From contig NZ_CM001773.1 in the NCBI RefSeq assembly GCF_000314895.2, positions 195,979 to 205,194 on the forward strand: a stretch of 9,216 nt of DNA, read 5' to 3'. Both the position numbers and the translations under genes were made by a program. A model generated the notes under the pieces. It ran no database searches and was not told where the DNA came from. It saw only the letters and a program-made list of their open reading frames with translations. Of the stretch, positions 7,133-9,216 are shown in pieces (within the stretch, counting starts at the first letter, position 1; each line of letters opens with the position of its first letter). Source of the DNA: Providencia sneebia DSM 19967. GTDB lineage: Bacteria; Pseudomonadota; Gammaproteobacteria; Enterobacterales; Enterobacteriaceae.

Positions 7133-7156
7133 AATAAGGAGCTAAAGCCCCTTATT
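7133..7156 (-). terminator. Terminator in the comM-maoP convergent gap
   Basis: AATAAGG / CCTTATT (7 bp) enclose an A-C mismatch and an inner GC/GC step with a 4-nt loop. On the minus strand the stem runs directly into six T residues (opposite A 7129-7134), giving a good intrinsic terminator for maoP. On the plus strand the 3' arm is followed by TTATTAAAT, a weak U-run, so it may also stop comM transcripts. It lies 16 nt beyond the maoP stop and 36 nt beyond the comM stop. Confidence 0.75.
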
Positions 7157-7172
7157 AAATATATTGATGATA

Positions 7173-7511
7173 TTAATCATCTGTATCTGTATAGTCTTCT
7201 GACGGATCAATCTGTGGTTTACCGCCAGATAAAGTATGAAAGCGTTTCGGACGGTTTATACGATTAGAATATTTAACCCATACTTTTTCTTCAGGAGTTA
7301 CAGGTTCTCTCTCGCCACGACAAACAGCAACAAACAGTTCTTCGATATCTGTTTGCGGTGTACGTTTGCCAGAATCAAGTTCGTTAAATGCTTGACCATG
7401 ACGTTCGAGCAATTGAGCTTCCTTGATGGTGAAATCACCATGACGAGAAAAGCCACGTGGGTAATGTTTATTATCAAAAAAACGATTAGTCGTGATGAAG
7501 CTTTCAGCCAT
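7173..7511 (-). CDS. maoP: MaoP (YifE), Ori-macrodomain organisation protein, DUF413 family
   Basis: This 112-residue soluble protein is identical in length to E. coli MaoP/YifE. Conserved blocks are [28 protein letters not shown] (residues 32-39), [12 protein letters not shown] near 61-72 and [14 protein letters not shown] (88-100); the tail is acidic (EDYTDTDD). In E. coli, MaoP acts with a cis site called maoS to organise the chromosomal Ori macrodomain. The open frame extends upstream to 7589, but the ATG at 7511 matches E. coli, and GGAG lies 8 nt upstream, so the longer form is rejected. It is divergent from hdfR, as in E. coli. There are no membrane segments and no recognisable catalytic motif. 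Confidence 0.95.
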   Translation of the reverse strand: MAESFITTNRFFDNKHYPRGFSRHGDFTIKEAQLLERHGQAFNELDSGKRTPQTDIEELFVAVCRGEREPVTPEEKVWVKYSNRINRPKRFHTLSGGKPQIDPSEDYTDTDD

Positions 7512-7556
7512 CTGACACACTCCTAAACTTATTGCTATCAACTCGTTATGGCGCGG

Positions 7557-7585
7557 AGTATTAGACAGCATTGACAATCTGTAAA
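7557..7585 (-). promoter_or_regulatory. Probable maoP promoter
   Basis: On the minus strand TTTACA (7585-7580, five of six to -35) is separated by 17 nt from AATACT (7562-7557, four of six to -10). Transcription would start near 7550, about 40 nt before the maoP ATG. It overlaps the hdfR -35 on the other strand. Confidence 0.45.
7565..7582. promoter_or_regulatory. Dyad on the shared maoP/hdfR promoter
   Basis: ACAG(C)ATTG-A-CAATCTGT is an 8+8 inverted repeat with one unpaired C in the left arm. It covers the hdfR -35 and lies in the maoP -35/-10 spacer, where a bound protein would affect both genes. HdfR autoregulation (LysR regulators commonly bind a divergent promoter) is one explanation; a maoS-like element is another. 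Neither can be decided from this sequence. Confidence 0.35.
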
Positions 7586-7599
7586 ACAAAACATTTAAA
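7571..7599 (+). promoter_or_regulatory. Probable hdfR promoter
   Basis: A consensus TTGACA (7571-7576) is followed after 17 nt by TTTAAA (7594-7599) or after 18 nt by TTAAAT, each four of six to -10. The start would be near 7606, leaving a leader of only about 25 nt before the GTG start of hdfR, enough for its Shine-Dalgarno. Confidence 0.5.
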
Positions 7600-7629
7600 T
7601 CATCACGACAAAAAATATTGGAGATGTAT

Positions 7630-8469
7630 GTGGATACCGAGTTATTGAAAACTTTTTTGGAGGTCAGTAGAACCAGACACTTTGGCCGAGCCGCGGAATC
7701 GCTCTATTTGACACAATCTGCTGTGAGCTTTCGGATCAGGCAATTAGAAACACAACTAGGTACAAATCTATTTACTCGACACCGTAATAATATCAGGCTA
7801 ACAGCAGCCGGAGAGCGATTGGTTCCCTATGCTGAATCATTGATGAATACTTGGCTACAAGCTAAAAAAGAAATTTCACATGCTTCACAACATACTGAAC
7901 TATCAATTGGCGCTACAGCTTCGCTCTGGGAAGGATATTTGACAGATTGGATGCAAACGCTCTATGAACAACATGATGAGCTGCGCTTAGAAGCGAGGAT
8001 ATCAACGCGCCAATCTCTTGTTAAACAACTTCATTCCCGAGAATTAGATCTGTTAATCGCAACAGAGCCGCCAAAAATGGATGAATTTGAAAGCACCGTG
8101 ATTGGTACAATTGAATTACGATTAATGGCGTCACAAAAAAATGTAGCGCTGACTAAATACAATTATATCAAGCTTGAATGGGGAGCTGATTTTCAGCCAA
8201 CAAATGAACCCGCTTTAACTTTAGATGATTCACCCGTCATGATAACGACATCGGCGCATATTGCCCGTCAATTACTTCCTGTATCGCTTTCTGCTGCGTT
8301 TTTACCATCACATTGGAATGAATGTTACACTGGACTAAAAATACTCTCAGAAGCATCAATAAAAAAACCACTCTATGCAATCTGGCTACAAAAAAATGAC
8401 CAACAAGTACTTATTAGCCAATTAATCAAAACACCAGTTCAAAATGCGCCTTTAGTAACTTCATCTTGA
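7630..8469 (+). CDS. hdfR: HdfR, LysR-family transcriptional regulator
   Basis: This is a 279-residue LysR-type regulator with the same length as E. coli HdfR, which represses the flagellar master operon flhDC. The N-terminal winged HTH (about 1-60) is nearly identical to E. coli: [20 protein letters not shown], then [14 protein letters not shown] as recognition region and [15 protein letters not shown]. The ligand-binding part keeps [26 protein letters not shown] and KPLYAIWLQ but is otherwise diverged, with different inter-motif sequence. The frame opens at a TTG (7618), but GGAG at 7620-7623 is six bases before GTG 7630, and that start gives MDTELL exactly as in E. coli, so GTG is chosen. 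It is transcribed away from maoP; no clear intrinsic terminator follows. Confidence 0.95.
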   Translation: MDTELLKTFLEVSRTRHFGRAAESLYLTQSAVSFRIRQLETQLGTNLFTRHRNNIRLTAAGERLVPYAESLMNTWLQAKKEISHASQHTELSIGATASLWEGYLTDWMQTLYEQHDELRLEARISTRQSLVKQLHSRELDLLIATEPPKMDEFESTVIGTIELRLMASQKNVALTKYNYIKLEWGADFQPTNEPALTLDDSPVMITTSAHIARQLLPVSLSAAFLPSHWNECYTGLKILSEASIKKPLYAIWLQKNDQQVLISQLIKTPVQNAPLVTSS

Positions 8470-8477
8470 TGATTTTT

Positions 8478-8510
8478 ATTTTTAACCTACTAATTTGAAT
8501 GGTTAAAAAT
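8478..8510 (+). repeat. Inverted repeat just after hdfR
   Basis: ATTTTTAACC and GGTTAAAAAT are perfect 10-bp arms around a 13-nt loop, starting 9 nt after the hdfR stop. There is no U-tract after either strand's 3' arm, so this is not a classic intrinsic terminator, though it could mark the 3' end of the hdfR mRNA. Confidence 0.5.
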
Positions 8511-8537
8511 ATTCCAATAAAGATAATCACGATAGAA

Positions 8538-8571
8538 TGGCTATCTCAATACATTATTACAGAGATAGCCA
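8538..8571 (+). repeat. Second inverted repeat downstream of hdfR
   Basis: TGGCTATCTC and GAGATAGCCA are perfect 10-bp arms around a 14-nt loop. It is the most GC-rich stretch in this part of the spacer. It is followed after 3 nt by the 14-bp palindrome ACAATAATTATTGT (8575-8588) and later by ATTTTT. It may be a 3'-end structure for hdfR or a protein-binding site. Confidence 0.5.
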
Positions 8572-8960
8572 ATAACAATAATTATTGTGTATTTTTCAAA
8601 AAATTTGGAACTCATACACTTACTTAGTGATGATAATCTTTTATTAAAATTAAATAATACTAAAACTTATTAAATAAAAATAAAATTAATCATATCTAGT
8701 TTAGATATTATATAAATAAATTATTATCGCAATTTATCTATAATATAATTTCATCACACACCTGTAACCATTTGTTTTATAAATATAAATTAATCCATTC
8801 AACTACTAAAAAATCATTAACAAAATAATAAACCCGTCTTAATCATAACAAATAAATAATATAACTATATTAAGTAAAAAAGTGATATTACTTGATACAT
8901 TTCATCAATAATATATATAAAGTGTTGTATTAGAATTATGTAAATTAATAATACTTCACT

Positions 8961-8997
8961 AAAAACCATATGAGATTTTAAGGATTAAATCCCATAT
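8961..8997 (-). terminator. Possible leftward terminator facing hdfR
   Basis: On the minus strand ATATGGGATTT pairs with AAATCTCATAT over 11 positions. The single mismatch becomes a G-U wobble in this strand's RNA, and GG-UUUUU follows the stem. The asymmetry (wobble and U-run both only on this strand) suggests a terminator for a leftward transcript entering from beyond the right edge. The stem is AT-rich, so confidence is limited. Confidence 0.35.
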
Positions 8998-9216
8998 AAT
9001 CAAATAAATAGAGATCTTATATATTCTAAAACCTTCCAATAAGCACTAATGATAAGATCTTTAAGCTCTTTTGGCCAAATAACTGGACTTGGCGATTAGA
9101 TAAAGCGTGCTAAATTTTCTCTTCACTATCTCTGGTAGCTTAAAGCATTATTCTATATTTACATATACTTTATAAGACCACTTCGTCTTGCATTTTAAGG
9201 CAATGTTGTTCTTGAT

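Larger units (their letters stand above)
8470..9216. other. Long AT-rich gene-free region right of hdfR
   Basis: About 750 bp contain no convincing ORF, tRNA or rRNA. Most of it (8590-9010) is extremely AT-rich, with stops in all frames. It holds perfect inverted repeats at 8478-8510 and 8538-8571, a palindrome at 8575-8588, a leftward terminator-like hairpin at 8961-8997 and a 9-bp repeat pair at 9012-9060. From about 9055 rightward the base composition becomes closer to coding. In E. coli the equivalent side of hdfR borders an rRNA operon with its distal tRNAs; nothing of that kind is recognisable here. Confidence 0.7.

Noticed and set aside
7236..7526. Plus-strand 96-codon frame over maoP
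   Set aside because: Antisense to maoP, which has full family length and motifs.
7512..7589. Upstream extension of maoP by 26 codons
   Set aside because: It would cover the shared promoter region; the ATG at 7511 has its own Shine-Dalgarno and gives the 112-residue family length.
7618..7629. TTG start of hdfR four codons upstream
   Set aside because: The GGAG that serves as Shine-Dalgarno overlaps this TTG, so initiation must be downstream. GTG 7630 gives the conserved MDTELL start and 279 residues.
9070..9079. TTTGGCCAAA palindrome
   Set aside because: A 10-bp palindrome alone is too short to support a site; no repeat copy or context for it was seen.
8470..9216. tRNA or rRNA genes expected by synteny with E. 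coli
   Set aside because: No tRNA-like arms with a GTTCGA loop and CCA end, and no recognisable 5S or 23S sequence on either strand.
1..9216. CRISPR array, insertion sequence or phage element
   Set aside because: No regularly spaced direct repeats, no recognised transposase or integrase, and all genes follow the core chromosomal order.

Overview
The window is a chromosomal core segment of a low-GC enterobacterium. Gene order and protein similarity match the ilvGMEDA / comM(yifB) / maoP(yifE) / hdfR neighbourhood of Escherichia coli, in inverted orientation. Intergenic DNA is very AT-rich and the proteins are diverged but colinear with E. coli. This suggests Morganellaceae (Providencia- or Proteus-like), an inference from composition and recalled E. 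coli proteins rather than a database match.

Positions 1-5097, minus strand: the branched-chain amino acid operon, read right to left. It comprises the leader peptide ilvL (not called in most ORF lists because it is only 33 codons), an antiterminator/terminator attenuator, then ilvG, ilvM, ilvE, ilvD and the first 34 codons of ilvA. Together these encode acetohydroxyacid synthase II (large and small subunits), the branched-chain aminotransferase, dihydroxyacid dehydratase and threonine deaminase. Gene spacing is tight: ilvG-ilvM overlap by 4 nt, ilvM-ilvE are 13 nt apart and ilvD-ilvA 2 nt apart. The exception is a 63-nt ilvE-ilvD gap that holds a perfect 8-bp stem-loop. ilvG is intact, unlike the frameshifted E. 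coli K-12 allele.

Positions 5098-5569: an AT-rich divergent control region between ilvL and comM. Besides a probable ilv promoter it contains a 22-bp perfect dyad, TTTTGCGA-N6-TCGCAAAA. This is the pattern of a CRP-S site, the Sxy/TfoX-dependent CRP site of competence genes, about 120 bp upstream of comM, which encodes a DNA-branch-migration helicase used in natural transformation. It is the most informative non-coding signal here.

Positions 5570-8469: comM (+), maoP (-) and hdfR (+). comM and maoP converge on a shared hairpin whose U-tract favours maoP transcripts. maoP and hdfR diverge from a 118-bp spacer with overlapping promoters and a dyad sitting on both -35 elements.

Positions 8470-9216: about 750 bp of extremely AT-rich DNA with no convincing gene. 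It carries several perfect inverted repeats and, near the right edge, a more GC-rich patch that may be a decayed gene or the 3' end of something outside the window. No mobile element, CRISPR array, tRNA or rRNA was recognised, and no new biological system is evident.
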